Notes: generated from the sequence alone by a model not told the origin. 64,000 bases of DNA from Warburgia ugandensis (GCA_035236585.1 CP141132.1:50657880-50721879), one strand, 5' to 3'; positions 45,801 through 59,338 are shown, counted from the first letter of the stretch. A program made the numbers and translations.

Positions 45801-48800
45801 TGTGTATAGCCTTAACTAATTGTTGACATTTGGAGCTATGTAATTACGAACAAGGTAGTTCTTCCATTTTCTCCATAGCTCACCAACCCCTTATAAAGCA
45901 CACGTCTTCTTGTCATTCGACACGTCAAAGGTTGTCAACAAATTATACACACCAAATGACTATATGTTAAAAATAAGATGAGTTATAATTTAAATAATAC
46001 ATGTACTTCATGGTCACATACCTTCACCATTTCCCATTTTGAATTTTTGTCGAGGATGGCAAATGTCTCCAATCCTCAAATGTGATAGGAACCCTACTTC
46101 TTACTATAGAGTAGAGGAAACTACTATAAGCAAGTACACTCTCACCAATCTCTTGCCCTCTACTATTGTATTAGACAGTTTCTTTAATTCCCTTCAACTT
46201 TCTCTTGATAACCTTTTCCATTGTTGTTTGCCCTCTACCCTTTCTTTTTGGAGTAGTGCTCATGTTGGCACTTATTCATGCTCTTTGTTTTGTGGCCGTA
46301 ATCTTCAGTTTGATGTTCTTCTCATTTCATCGTTACTACAAAGAAGAACACAATGATATAAGAACAAAGATATAAAAAGATGTCATGTAATTCATTTAAA
46401 GAAAGAAACCAACATGACATATGCAAACAAACTGAAAGCAAATTAGATAAGAAATGCATGAAAATAGAAACTTTCTAAAGAATAGATATTTCTAAAATTA
46501 AACTTTCCTAAAACTAAACTTAGAAACTAATTTGTATGATTATAAGTAAAGAAATGTTAACTTGCATGATTATAAGTGAATTAGGATACAAGTAAAGCAA
46601 TGTTAACTTGCATGATTCTAGTCATCACATAGCACATCTATATATACATTCATCTGCACTCATATACACATGACTAAAAGAATCTAGCTTTATGCAAGCA
46701 ACTATAACTACCATTAGATAATAAAGAGATACATCTTAAAGCATTTACTAGTAAGCTTGCATGTACGTCTATCCGCATCTTGTTCATGCACATTTCTAAA
46801 AACTTTTATACATCATTCTTATCAAAATGATCAAGCGTTATAAATCCCAAGTGTCATTTCTATAGCATACACAAGGATTATACAATAGCATGAGTGTCTC
46901 ATCCTATGAAAATTCAACAGAGTTTTCTCTTTTTTTTGGACATATGCACATTTAACACATGCGTACGAAACACCTAATAGACAATGCAAATATATTTTCA
47001 TAGTTTTCAAAACAAATGCATACAACTTATCACATCCTAGAAGCTTCAGTCACAACCATATCACAATACATTCAACTAAATAAGAATGAATCCACTGCAT
47101 CAAAGTAAATATGCATACACCTTCTCTAATAACTCATAAATTAAATTCCAAGATGTGAGACTCACTCTTTAGATACTAAAAATCCCAATCTACTACAATT
47201 ACTGCTCCATAGTTGCTTTAACGTCCTCTACTCAACTTGTTTGTTCTTCTATTCTAGTTCTTCAAATCTCAGACATTGTAAACAATTACAATGTCTAAGC
47301 AAGCTTGCACTTGTGTATGTGGAAAAAAGGTTGTTATTTTGGCATGCATTTCATGATTTACATTGGACAATTAGTCATATATGCATTTCATGCACTTGTG
47401 TACACATATATCCGTCTCACCTACTTTCTTTATGAGCATGATGCATTTCAAATTCATACATGATTGAGTACATAATCATGCATAACTATTAATGATACTC
47501 AATTTAATCCAATTCATTTATAAGGCAATCCTTAAAAACACCATTAGTCTAAAAGATTTAACATATACATTGATATGTATATATGCATCAAAATCCATTG
47601 GTGAAATTTGTCATGTAAGGACATAAATGTAGAGAGAACCTATGTTTACATGATTTTATTAATGTATGCATAATATAAAAAATTCTTAAATTTAACAATA
47701 ACTTCAACTCTAGCATAATTATAATAATATTTGGAAACATCAAAGAAATATTAATGTATGCATAATCAGCAAAGGTGTTGGAACAAGAACAATCTTTTAC
47801 TTTTGCCCATTTTTGTTTTTTGAAATGCTTCCACACACTATCCTTGAGGTCAACATTAGTGAGCAGAGGTAATTAGGATTCAACCAACTTATATTGTTCA
47901 TAAGCAGTTTATGATAGTTTTAGGCACAAACTAAAATTCAATAAATTGTTGGCAATAATTAAAAAGGTTATTGTTCAATAATATAAAGTTTGACTTAAAT
48001 CTAAAGCAAGGATAAACCACTCATGATATGAATATCTAAGACAAAGGTCAATCCAACCATCATCAAATAACTTAAGCCCAAATTTTGACTACAAATATTC
48101 CCCACAACCCCAAATGAGATGAGATGATGAATGAACTCTAGAAGAGATGCAGAACCCATATGATATGTACTTTGGTTCCTATGTGCTTGTACGGCAAGGG
48201 ATAAGACAAGTCAGTTCACTTGAAAGGGGGGGGGGGGGGGAGGGTGGTTGTTGAGCTAAGGATACTTGACAATATAGGTTGAGATAATTTTGAAACTGCC
48301 AAAGATGTATATCACATAGATGAGAGAATAACACAATTCTACTTTAAATGAACACTACAAGCAAGTTAGAAACAATAATCTTTGCAAATTTGACATCACA
48401 ATTAAATCTAAGAGCACATTATTGTCAATATCTAAGCACAATCACAATGAAGCATTAATAGCTAACTACCAATTGACCAAACCATTACCACATGTCACAA
48501 GGCTTTCTACCACAAAATACTTGACTGAGCCTCACTGGGGCCTCAATTTACACAGAAACCCTTCCATGACTAAGCCTTAGTCCATGCCCACTGAGCCTCA
48601 TCCAAGCCTTAACAGCTCCACATAGGAAGTTCAATCATAGGTGAGCCTCATTCGAGCCTTAATACTACTCTCATTGAGCCTTATCTGGTTCTTAAACTCA
48701 CACCAATGTCACATCGACCAACCTAATGCCACATACTTAATAATCCAATCATAGAGCATAGATCCACATTTCATATTGATCCCATACCACAAACTTGCAA

Positions 48801-50462
48801 ATAGTAGTGATACCAGAAACCTTAGAGAATTGTACATCACATTTCGCATTCCATTTATCACATTCTAAGAAATGTAATATACTTAGATTAAGGCACTGAG
48901 CATACTTGCAGTCCATACTTGGAGCAATAACATGTAAATCATTAAAAGAAACAAAAATAAATTCTTCTTATGATAGTATTCGCACTTATTGCTAAATATT
49001 GTGGACAATTAGAATGTAAGCATTACACGGAAATCAATAATCCAAACAAGTTGCTGACAATGAGTTTAACAAAAGACATCCAAAAGTGAGGAATATACAA
49101 GGTTAAAATTCTAAAAGACTCAAGTGTGCAAAAGATTCCCTTTTTGTATAAGAAACTGAACACATCTTAATTCCTATTACACAAGTGAACAAAATAGGCA
49201 TTTAACAAACCAAAAACTGAAATCTTACAGGCATTCAAATAATACCCAAAGAACTAAAATCTAACAAGATCGTGTTTCCATCAAACTGGAGAATACAATG
49301 AGATTGCTAAAAAATTACGATCGAGCACATCTTAGCTCATTCACACACAAAAAAAAAAAGAACACTAAGGATACTCCAGTAATGCTAAAAACCAAACATA
49401 ATAGGGGCTAATTCAAGCTACAATCATCTTAAGAATGGCTCCAAACTTACCCACAACCAACTCAATGGGAAATGCCACCATATGGGAAAACCGAACATGA
49501 TCTGGGTATTCAATAAATCCAAAATAATCACTCCCATGGGCTCTTGAATTTTTTACCCCCCCACTATATCTTAGTCCTACTACGAAAACCCAATTTTCTA
49601 ATTTAAATGATTGTTCTAGATCCATTTCTCATTTAAACATATCCCAGATTGATGATCAGAACTCAACAGAGGACTTTGGAGTTTCGATCAATCTCTGATC
49701 AACTGTGATATCGAAAATCATCCTCAAACCTAGCTAAAATAACTAGATCTACATGTATTACCCAAAATAGTAAACAAATCAAGACAAAATAAAGATAGGT
49801 AAGTGAAAAAATTACCACCACATTGGAAAGATGGGCTTCGGTTCCTTTGGGCAATCCATGGAAGATGACTAGCTCGAATCAACGAGTCGTCATCTCCAAC
49901 GACAGCAAGCAAACTCTAGCAAAAAATTCAATGAAATCTCCTTCGATCACAGTGGAACCAAAGGGATCATGCCCTTGAGCTAAGTAGGATGAACGGGTCA
50001 AACTAGAAATATGAGTAGCCCCCATTGCTAGCGAGTGCCCTTTTTCCTAGTTACACAAAAACCCCCAAAACTGGCATGGTCTGGGTTTTTTCCAATGTGC
50101 AAGCTCCCTCTCCTTCTCTTCCTCCTATCCTCTCTTCTTCTTCCCCTTTCTCTTCTTTCTTCTTCTTCTTCTTCTCCTCTCTCTCCATCAGGTTTTTCCT
50201 CATGTCTATTGGGATTTAGAAAATGGACCTGATGGTTGTTTTGTTTTTGCTTAAGTGGGTGAGTGCCAGTATCAATTTTGGCCCCTTCTTTTAGTATTTT
50301 TAATTTCATTTTTGTTTAAGTGGGAGGGTGCTAGTATTAATCCACCAACCTGATATCGACCATATCGATTTACCAATGTCTACTTGTGATTGATCTTAGC
50401 ATTGATATGCAATTTAAATCACCGATATGAGCTTCTAAACTATGGTTTGTAGCTGATATGAG

Positions 50463-50510
<48 letters not shown>

Positions 50511-51004
50511 CACTATTAATCAATCTTCTAAATTGAAGGTTTAGTTTATGGAGATCATTACAAGCATTAGATTGTTGTTGGATAGTCATGGATCTGCCTA
50601 ATCATGGATGTACAATACTATTGTGTCAGGATCTCCATCGGATCAATCCTGATCGTCGAATTACCAGAGAGGTTTTGTCTGTGACATTGAGAGAATATAG
50701 GCCATTGGATCACCATTGCTTTGAGTTCACATCTCTTAGTGGAAAATTGCATCCCACACTAAGTCTAATCACATAACTAGGTTGCTAATAGTCATGTATA
50801 AGATTTCTTAAGGGTTGAACTTCTTGATTCTAAATGATTATATGTATTTGATTGACACTAAGCTTCCAAAGTTTACTTGCACCACAAAATATTATAAAAA
50901 CACTCCTATAGAACTAAAGAAATGTGATAACCAAAGAAGTACAAAAACTGTAGTAATAAAAAAACTTAAACAAAATAAGATGATTAAATTAATTATGAGG
51001 TTGG

Positions 51005-51038
<34 letters not shown>

Positions 51039-51239
51039 GCTTAAATTTTCCTATCCATTTTATGAGGTGGGAAATGTGCGTGTGTTTGAGAGAGCTTAGT
51101 TCTTAATTAAAGTGTACTTGACACTGATTTCACATAATCCAAAATTTTTGTAAATTGTTATTTAAAAATCAAAGATGATACGTAATGATTAGTGTAAATT
51201 TTTGTAGATTGTTTTTGGTGGTAAATTTTAATGTACATA
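45801..51239. other. CACTA interior, mostly unassigned
   Basis: No secure coding landmarks. It contains four variants of GAGCCTCA(T/C)(T/C)..AGCCTTA between about 48533 and 48690, a poly(G) run (about 48226-48240), a CT-rich tract (50100-50190), an (AT)n run (50467-50509) and a (GT)n run (51007-51036). Other elements may be nested here. Confidence 0.4.
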
Positions 51240-51420
51240 AAGAAGTCATTTAGTGTAAATGACTTTAATAATGTCAACTTTTCAAATTGTTTAGTTCTAA
51301 ATGACTTTGAAAGTAGAGACTTTTAAAGTCATTTAGGGTAAACGACTTTAAAAGTATTGACCTTTAAAGTCGTTTATTTGTAAACTACTTTAAATATTAG
51401 TTTTTCCCCAAAAAATACAT
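51240..51420. repeat. Internal copy of the CACTA palindromic array
   Basis: Five or six copies of the same GACTTTTAAAGTC(G/A)TTTA motif, far from either end. It could be the end of a second CACTA copy or a regulatory cluster between the two genes. Confidence 0.7.
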
Positions 51421-51812
51421 ATCTTTTATGTTAGTACTTTACAATATCTAACAATTAATACACAATGAAATCAATTTTTTGTTATAGTCAACATTGATTC
51501 ACGCATTCTTTGAACACACATACGGCTCACTTATCAATCCATATAGCACATGACAAAAGAGCTAATTAAAAAATATGAAATTATATATATATATATATTG
51601 GAATTGACTAATACATTATTTCACATACCCCCAACTATGTATTGTTTTCAAACCCAAGCAACCTCCTCACCATTGTGATGCACATAATCCTCATTCTCAC
51701 CAAGTACTACCATTGATGGGATTGTTTTAGTAATGGAAGGGTAATTTATTTTAGTATCTTCTAAGTCATCTTCACCATAAAAATCCCTCAGACATGATGA
51801 TGAAATAGTTGA

Positions 51813-54800
51813 CTATCTCTTATCACATTCATCTTGAACGTAAAATACTTCTTTTGCTTGAGATACCAAAATAAGTTGATCATTTTTATAGCCGATCCTA
51901 TTGAGGTCAACCAATGTCAATCCAAGGGCATAAGTTTTGATTCTATGTATGTGGTGTTCTACCCAATTGTACTTAAACACAACCATAGTTCTGAAAGTAT
52001 AATCCAAGGCCCAAATCTCTTTTATAACCCCATAATAAAAATCATCCGCCATTATTAGCATGTTATCCTTTGAATTGGAAAAGAATGTAGCATTGGCAAT
52101 TAAGCTAACTCGATTATTTTGTTACACTCTTGAGTTATCATGGTCTTTTGTATAAAAGTGATAACCATTGATGGCATATCTAGCATATTTTATTACTTTT
52201 GGTCGTGGTCCAATTGCTATCCAAACCCTAATATATCATTGCCTGTTACTTCTCCCTGGCCTTGAATCTGTGTATGTTCATATTAAATAATTAGGTAAGA
52301 TTATATATATATATATATACAGAATGTAGGCTTTTAATTAATATTGAGTGAGAATTCTTTCATTTTACCTTCTTATGCAGCCAATTAATGAAAGTGTGAC
52401 GATGTTCAAATTGTAGCCACTTCTATTTCTTTCATAACTTGGATTCTTCGCTTTAAGTGCATCCATATGTTCACTACACACACACACAAATTAATATAGT
52501 AATCAAAGAAAATGTAACCATTAAGAATTAAATTATACATAAGTGCATGCATGATCAACTTACTCAATGTATGGTTGGAGTTCACCAACATTTTGCAACA
52601 CAAAAAGATGCGCTTGGTCCCATTCTTTATAGTCAACGATCGATACATGATCACTCAATAAAGGTTCGCCAACCTTGGCATCATGAAATGCAATTGATTG
52701 TTTCTTTCTTAGGATTCTAATTGCATCCACCTGCTAAGTACTTTGTACAAAACTCCACTGTTTCCTCTATAATATAACATTTGGATATACACCCCTCTGG
52801 CTAGTTGTGATTACGTACTTGCCCTTTTAAAATTTTCATGTACCTCTTAAATGGGTACATTCAACTCAGGTAAACTAGCCCATAGGGTCTGACGTCAATA
52901 ATGAGGTGCATTGTTAAGTTTATCATAATGGCAAAGATGGATGGTTGGAATATTGTCTCAAGCTCACATAAAGGTGTCACTAGATGACCTTGAATTTCTT
53001 GTAATATTAAAACATCCACCACCTTCTTGCACAAAGCATTAAAGAAGTAGCAGAATTTTGTAATAGCTCCCCTAACTTTGTCTAGTAACATCGAATGTAT
53101 TGCTACAGGAAGTAATTATTGCATCAATGCATGGCAATCATAGGACTTCATCCCCTACAATTTCAGCTCTTTCAAGGAGAAAATGTTTTTAAAGTTTGAA
53201 AAGTAGTCATCTAGTAATTTGAGCTTGAATAGGGTTTTACATATCATTCTCCTATCCTCTCTGTTAATTGTATAATTTGCCTTAGGAAAATATGTTCCTC
53301 GAGTGCCCCTATCCCCTAGGTGCAACTTCCTCTTCAAACCCATGTTCATAATATCCATTCGGGCTGCAAGTCCATCCTTTGTTTTTCCTAGGATATTATG
53401 TAAGGAACCAATCAAGGTTTCATATACATTCTTCTCAATGTGCATGACATCAAGTACATGGGTAGATGTAGTAATTTCTATTATGCCAAACAAAAGAATA
53501 TTGATTTCTTCTTCCAACAACTTTTACAATTACTTTTACCTACACGTTTACTTGATTTCTTCTTTCCCCGCAAGATATTAATGTTTTCAACCTGCTTCAA
53601 GACTTGTCATCCTATCAAGATCTTTGGAGGTGTCCTTGTCTTTACATTCCTATTAAATTCTTCCTTCTTAAAACGATATAGATGGTCTCTATGTAACCTT
53701 CTTCTGTGCCTAAGGAATGTCATTTTCCAACCATGTTTAAGTTGTACAATACATGTTTGATCACTACAGATAGCACAAGCATTGTATCACTTCACTGTGC
53801 ATCTAGACAAATTATCGTCTGTATCTGTAGGGAAGTCACTTATTGTTCATAATAGTATAGTCTTTAGGGTGAATGACTCTTTCCTGTATGCGTTGTATGC
53901 TTTAACTCCTATGTCCCATAATGTCTCATGATCATCGATCAAGGGAGACATGTACATTTCAATGTCATTCCTTGGCTACTTTGGACTCGATATCAACATA
54001 GTTAGCATCATGAACTTCCTTTTCATGCATAGAGATGGTGGGAGGTTGTAACAAACTAATATAATGGGCTAACAACTATGCTTGTTGTTGATAGAACCAT
54101 GAGGATTAATCCCATTTGCAGATAATGCAAGTCATAGGTTTCTATGTTCTTTACCAAAATTAGGCCACATGAAGTCTACAAACTTTCATGTTGGGCTATC
54201 TACTAGATGGTGTGAAAAGCTATCAGTTACTCTGTCCTTGGCATGCCACACTAATTTCTTTGCTATTTTTTATTTATACAAAACATTCTTTTGAACTTTG
54301 GAATAGGGGGAAAGTACCATAGAAACTTTCTAGGAATGCTTGTAACTGTCTCAGTTGAATTCTTCTTTAACTTCTATCTTGGCGGTCCACAAGTTGGACA
54401 TGCAGTTTTATCCTTGTGCTCCTTCCTATACAAGATGCAATCATTAGGACAAACATGTATCTCCTCATACTTCAACCCTAGTGCAGCCAAGGTTTTCTTT
54501 GCCTCCTATGTGGACCTTGCTAATTTATTATCCTTCAATAGCATCTTACCCACTACTATCAAGACTTTTGTAAAACCTTGATCTGAAAAACCAAATCTTG
54601 ATTTCACTTTGTAAGTTCTACCACTATGGATAGCTTGGTATAATCTTTATACTGAGGATACAACGGCTCATCAGCTTCCTCTAATGTAGTATGGAATTGT
54701 TTAGGTCATCCTAGAAGTCATCATATGCATCTCGACGCATCAGTATAGCTGTACTATCTCCAACACTTCCTACAGTGTCATATCTTTTAGGCCTTGTTAA

Positions 54801-55046
54801 GGGCCTATGTGAAAATTGTTCTCCATGCCAAATCCATGGGTGGTAGCTTTCATCGATTCCATTGAAGCACAAGTATTCTCTCAACACCCCTATAGTTAAT
54901 TTTTTCAAGTTTTCACATTTTGAGTATGAATAATACATGCAATTGCGATCAATACCTGCCTTAAGTGTGAACTTTATGAAAATTTTTGTTCCCTCATCAT
55001 ATTCTTTTGATCTTCTTATCATAGTTATCCAAGCATATTTTGTCAT
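51813..55046 (-). pseudogene. CACTA tnp2-type transposase remnant
   Basis: Minus-strand order matches plant CACTA TNPD/tnp2 proteins. The transposase-associated domain starts MTKYAWITMIRRSKEYDEG at 55046 and includes ...HPWIWHGE (to about 54830). The tnp2 catalytic region follows in broken frames (TISDFPTDT..., HRRRLHRDH about 53690, LDVMHIEKNVYETLIGSLH about 53450). Next are DUF4218-type FCYFFNALCKKV and MINLTMHLI (53091-52861), and a DUF4216-type domain YGVIKEIWALDY plus LVDLNRIGYKNDQLILVSQA (52061-51813). Several frameshifts and stops separate the blocks, so it is dead. The encoded family cuts and re-inserts CACTA elements. Confidence 0.88.
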
Positions 55047-55051
55047 TATCA

Positions 55052-55346
55052 CAAGAAATTGAAGCAAGTTTGTGTGGAGACATGTTAGACATGAAAAGAT
55101 TAGGTTAGGCATTTGACCAAACACACACTAGGTATACAAGAATTAAAAGTATTTGAAATAACTACATTTCATGAAAATTTTCAATTAACAATGAAAAAAC
55201 AGACAAGAAATTGAAGCAAATATGTGTGGAGACATGTTAGACATGAAAGGATTAGGTTATGCATTTGACCAAACACTAGGTATACAAGAATTAAAAGAAT
55301 TTGAATAACTACATTTCATGAAAATTTTCAATTAACAATGAAAAAA
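55052..55346. repeat. Tandem duplication of about 150 bp
   Basis: CAAGAAATTGAAGCAA..TTTCAATTAACAATGAAAAAA occurs twice with a 152-bp offset (55052 and 55204). Copies differ by a few substitutions and small indels. It covers the 5' edge of the transposase reading frame. Confidence 0.88.
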
Positions 55347-56387
55347 GGAAAAATATGACATATACATTCAAGAAGAAAATTAACTTTAAAAAGGAAATTT
55401 CTAACCCATAACCTTGTTAAACTTCTTCAAATATTCATAATACGTATGAGACAAACAAAGAGATACTAACCAACACTCAAAAATTGATATTAACCCCAAA
55501 TTTGTGAATGTAGTTACAATTCATAGGTATGATTTGGTTCAAAGTAGTGAAATAGATATCTGGCTTAGTTTTTTGTGCATAGATAATAAAGACCGACTAA
55601 AAAGGAACTGCATAACTCAACAAAATAATTATTAAAACATACAAAAATCTTCACATTTTTGCATTAAATGTATATTTATTTACTTTTTCCTTTACAATAC
55701 CTTAGATAAATACACAAGGAAACTGATTTTACAAACACAAACATATATAATATATATACATAAACAAACACTTCAACAATGAAATCAAATTTTTATTTGA
55801 TTACATCCACTTTTACATATATCAAATGTTACATATTATTAATACAAGATCAAATAGCAAATATGCTCTTTTTCATCAAAATCTAGCTTAGTATTTAGGT
55901 GACACCCATTCTATGGAGACAGAGTGTGTGCTTCACTTTTCTTGTCTAAAAGTTGATGGTATAACCACTAATCTTTATCAAACCCTAATTTTGGATGAGA
56001 AACACAAATTGTAAAGTTCTCCTTTTCTTCAATATTGAGGGTTAGAGAGAGAAGTAGCTGTCATTTGCATTGAAATAATATGATTTTTGCAAAATTAGGA
56101 CTATCTAATAGACTTCTTAACCCCATCATTTGAAGTGAGAAAATTCACATGATCTACAAAATGAAAACAAAGAGAGTTAGTAACAAGAAAGTAATTCATG
56201 ATCAAAAGAAGTTATGGTTTACTTACAGTTTTTTTCATGACACAAATAGTGAACATATCCAAAATGGAAAGCAAGAAGGGAAAATTAGAGAAGCATAAGC
56301 ACCAAGGAGGAAGCCACCATGCCACCTGAGAGAAGAAGAGGATACAAGAAAAAATGATATGTGGTCTGCTATTTATAATTGAACAAG
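55347..56387. other. CACTA interior, 5' of the transposase
   Basis: AT-rich. No coding landmark; probably leader, promoter and intron sequence for the minus-strand transposase. Confidence 0.4.
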
Positions 56388-56812
56388 GACTTTAGAAGTC
56401 TTTTAGTGCTAAACAATTTCAAAATCATACATGTGAATGTACTTTTAAAGTTGTTTCACTCAAGCAACTTCAAAATTTATCGACGTTTGAAATCATTTGC
56501 AATCAAATGACTTTAAAAGTCCATTCCCGCATAATGTAATCTTCTAGCCAATGCTGTTGAAGTTTCTTACAATAAACGACTTTAAAATTGTCAATTTTAA
56601 GGTCTTTTAGGTATAAATGACTTTAAAAGTAATCAACATTTGAAGTCGCTTAGAGATAAACAACTTTAAAAGTCCATTCTTGTTTAATATAATATTGTCG
56701 CCAAATTTATTGGCATACATTTGAAGTCACTTACAATAAATGAATATTGTTGATTTTTAAAGTCGTTTAGGTATAAATGACTTTAAAAGTAATCAACATT
56801 TAAACGACTTCA
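56388..56812. repeat. CACTA subterminal palindromic array, right
   Basis: Repeated GACTTTAAAAGT and its complement ACTTTTAAAGTC/GAAGTC(G/A)TTTA, about 12 copies, matching the left array in motif and density. Also contains a local duplication: GGTATAAATGACTTTAAAAG occurs near 56610 and 56770. Confidence 0.82.
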
Positions 56813-56814
56813 AT

Positions 56815-58850
56815 CTAATCTAGATTCTAAGTGGCGAAAATGCATATTTCTTGGATATGAGAAGCAAGTGAAACACTACAAGCTATGAAACTTAAGTCCA
56901 TAGGTAGCTATCATCAGTAAAAATCATATTTAATGAATCCCTAATGGTGAAGGAGAGCCAACATAGTGAAGATAAGTTAAACGTAATCGATGATGGAGAG
57001 AAACTTTCAGTTGTGGTGAAGATAGATTGTCAAAAGTAGAATAAAAAAACTCAGTCAACTATGATATCGGTCACCTATGATATTTAGCAACCATGGATAC
57101 AAGAGATCATACCCAAAAGCAAACCAAAATGAATTACCAAAGTTTTAGAGAGGCATTGTTTCGAAGAAATTATTTCTTTTGCATTGGTAAATGGTAATGG
57201 AGATTCATCTTTCTTCAGGATGTTATATCATGTAAGGATAAAGATACGAGGATAATAGCTATGAAGGAAGAGAATGGGTTGCTTGTAAATAATGCAACTT
57301 TAGACTTAGTTGAACTACCTAAGGAAAAGAAGGCTATAGGTTATCAAGTGGGTGTTAAAAAGAAAGGAATAATTGATAGAAATAGAAGGCAAAAATTTCA
57401 AGGCAAGATTAATAGCAAAAGGATACTCATAGAAGGATGGCATTGATTATAATGAGGTCTTATCATAACTTGTGAAGTGTACTTATATTACGGTGCCGTT
57501 AGCTATTGTAGCAATGTTCTATATGGAACTTGATTAGCTTCATGCAATGATAATGTTTTTGGAGGAAGAAATTTACATGTAGCAACCAAAAGGATTCAAA
57601 GTGCCTATGAAGGACAACCAAGTGCATAGATTGAAGAATTATTTTATAGCTTTACGCAATCTTTGAGAAAATGGTACAATGCTTTGACTTATATATGGCC
57701 TAGATTGGCTACACTAGTTTTGAATATAATTGTTATGCTTAATTTTAGGTTTTTGTGGATGGGTTTATATAATGTTGGTGCTATATGTCAGTGACATGCT
57801 AATTGTTGCAAATGAAAAGTCCAAAATGGATATTTTGAAATTGTTTAGAAAAGAATTTGATATGAAGGATATAAGTGCTGCAAAGAAGATCCTTGAGATG
57901 GAGATACATAAGGACAAAGTTGTAGAAAAGTTGTGGCTTTCTTAGAAGAAGTATGTTGAGAATGTGCTAGATGGGTTTAATAGAATGATGATAAATAAGT
58001 AAGCACTCCTCTGGTAATTCATTTCAAGTTGTTTATTAAGTTATGTCTTACTAACAAAGATGAAATTGACTGTATGTCTCAAGTTGCATACGTGAATATG
58101 GGGGTTAACTTATGTATGCAATGGTATACACAAGGACTGGCATTTCACATGCTGTTAATGTGGTTAGCAAGTATATTGCTAATCCAGGGAAGGAACAATA
58201 GAATGCTGTAAAGTAGATTATAAGGTAATTGAGAGGTACTAAGGATTATGAAATTATATTTAAATGAAAACAAGTGATAGGGATCATAGCCAGATATACA
58301 TGTTGCAAATTATGCATGAAACATGGATGGGAGGAAGATCACTATAGGGTTTGTGTTTGCACCAGCTAAATGGCCTATTTGTTGAAGATCTATAATGCAA
58401 TATACTTTGGTGCTATACATAACAAAAGCTAAATACATGGCTGATACAAAAGTAGGGAAAGGAGCATTGTTATTAAAGGGATTGGTGATTCATCTTAGGT
58501 TGAAACGAGAAGGTATCCAATTGTATTCTAACAACCAAAGTTGAATGGGGTGTACAATGTGAGGATTAAACACATAGATGGAGACATAATAAGATACAAG
58601 AGTATATTTCTATTAGAGAGGTACTTCTTGAAAAGGTTTACACAAAAGAGAATATAGCCAACATGCTCACAGAGTTGGTTCTTAAGGAGAAGTTCGAGCA
58701 TTGCTTGGACTTACTCAACATTTACTGCGTTGCTCAAGACAGGTGGAGCACCTCAAGGTAGAGGTACAATAAGGATACTTCATGTATTTATAGGTAGGAG
58801 GGTGATTGCAAACATCTTTAAGGTAGCCATGAATAAACTAAGGTGGAGAT
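56815..58850 (+). pseudogene. Copia reverse transcriptase/RNase H remnant
   Basis: Broken frames read in order: KCIFLGYEKQVKHYKL (about 56840-56890), LVELPKEKKAIGYQVG (about 57308-57355), ARLIAKGYS (about 57405), and the active-site segment YVSDMLIVAN, where YVDD has become YVSD (about 57785-57815). Then come DMKDISAAKKILEMEIHKDK (about 57860-57920) and the C-terminal ENIANMLTELV (about 58645-58680). The polypurine tract is at 58840-58850. Confidence 0.88.
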
Positions 58851-58999
58851 TGTTGTGTAGTTGCCTTATTCACTACTGTGGTGATGGAACCCACTTGTTT
58901 TGTTTCCTAAGATACTATGTAGATTGGATCACTAATGGTTATATAGTAAAATCTTATTACAATCTTTCATACAACATTTTGAAGGTGTGACGTATAAGG

Positions 59000-59065
<66 letters not shown>

Positions 59066-59333
59066 CAACAGAAAATTGGTTTCTCTTGTTTTGGTCTTTT
59101 AGAGTTTTTCTTAAGGATTTTGAGAGTTGGAGAGAGAGAAGAGGTAGAAGGTGGATTTTGGGCTTCTAGTAAGTGATTCAAATTGGTTGTTTTATGCTTT
59201 TATTTTATCTATTTTTTGGAGAAGACACACTACAACCATGCAAACCTGCTATGCCTTTGTGAGTGCTTTACTTCTCTTTTGTTCTTTGTGCACATCATAG
59301 TTTCTTTTTTCTTCTTTTTTTCCTTTTTCAATA
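58851..59333 (+). mobile_element. Copia 3' LTR
   Basis: Begins TGTTGTGTAG directly after the polypurine tract and ends TTTTTCAATA before TGATC (483 bp). Contains an (AG)n run of about 62 bp (59002-59063), against 35 bp in the 5' LTR. Confidence 0.88.
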
Positions 59334-59338
59334 TGATC

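Larger units (their letters stand above)
41731..56812 (-). mobile_element. CACTA (En/Spm) DNA transposon nested in Copia
   Basis: It carries both CACTA-type gene remnants on the minus strand: a tnp2-like transposase (about 55046 to 51813) and a TNPA-like second gene (about 45790 to 44500). Subterminal arrays of short palindromic motifs lie at both ends. The left end, TACTACTAGACAGGGG near 41731, resembles a mutated CACTA terminus. The right end, placed at about 56812, has lost a clear CACTA/TAGTG terminus, and some Copia codons are missing there, so it has decayed or been deleted. The 3-bp target duplication could not be confirmed. Confidence 0.85.
39408..59338 (+). mobile_element. Degenerate Copia retrotransposon with nested CACTA element
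   Basis: Full element 39413-59333 with 5-bp target duplication TGATC at 39408-39412 and 59334-59338. It has a 5' LTR, a primer-binding-like site ATTAGAATCAAAGCCC (39917-39932), gag, protease and integrase pieces to about 41730, a break of about 15.1 kb, reverse transcriptase and RNase H pieces from about 56815, a polypurine tract AAGGTGGAGAT (58840-58850) and a 3' LTR. Copia sequence on the two sides of the break joins in order, missing only about 25 codons. This shows the inner DNA arrived after the Copia. Confidence 0.9.

Noticed and set aside
50025-50309. ORFs with Ser-rich or Glu/Arg-rich products
   Set aside because: Derived from a CT-rich tract (50100-50190) within the CACTA interior.
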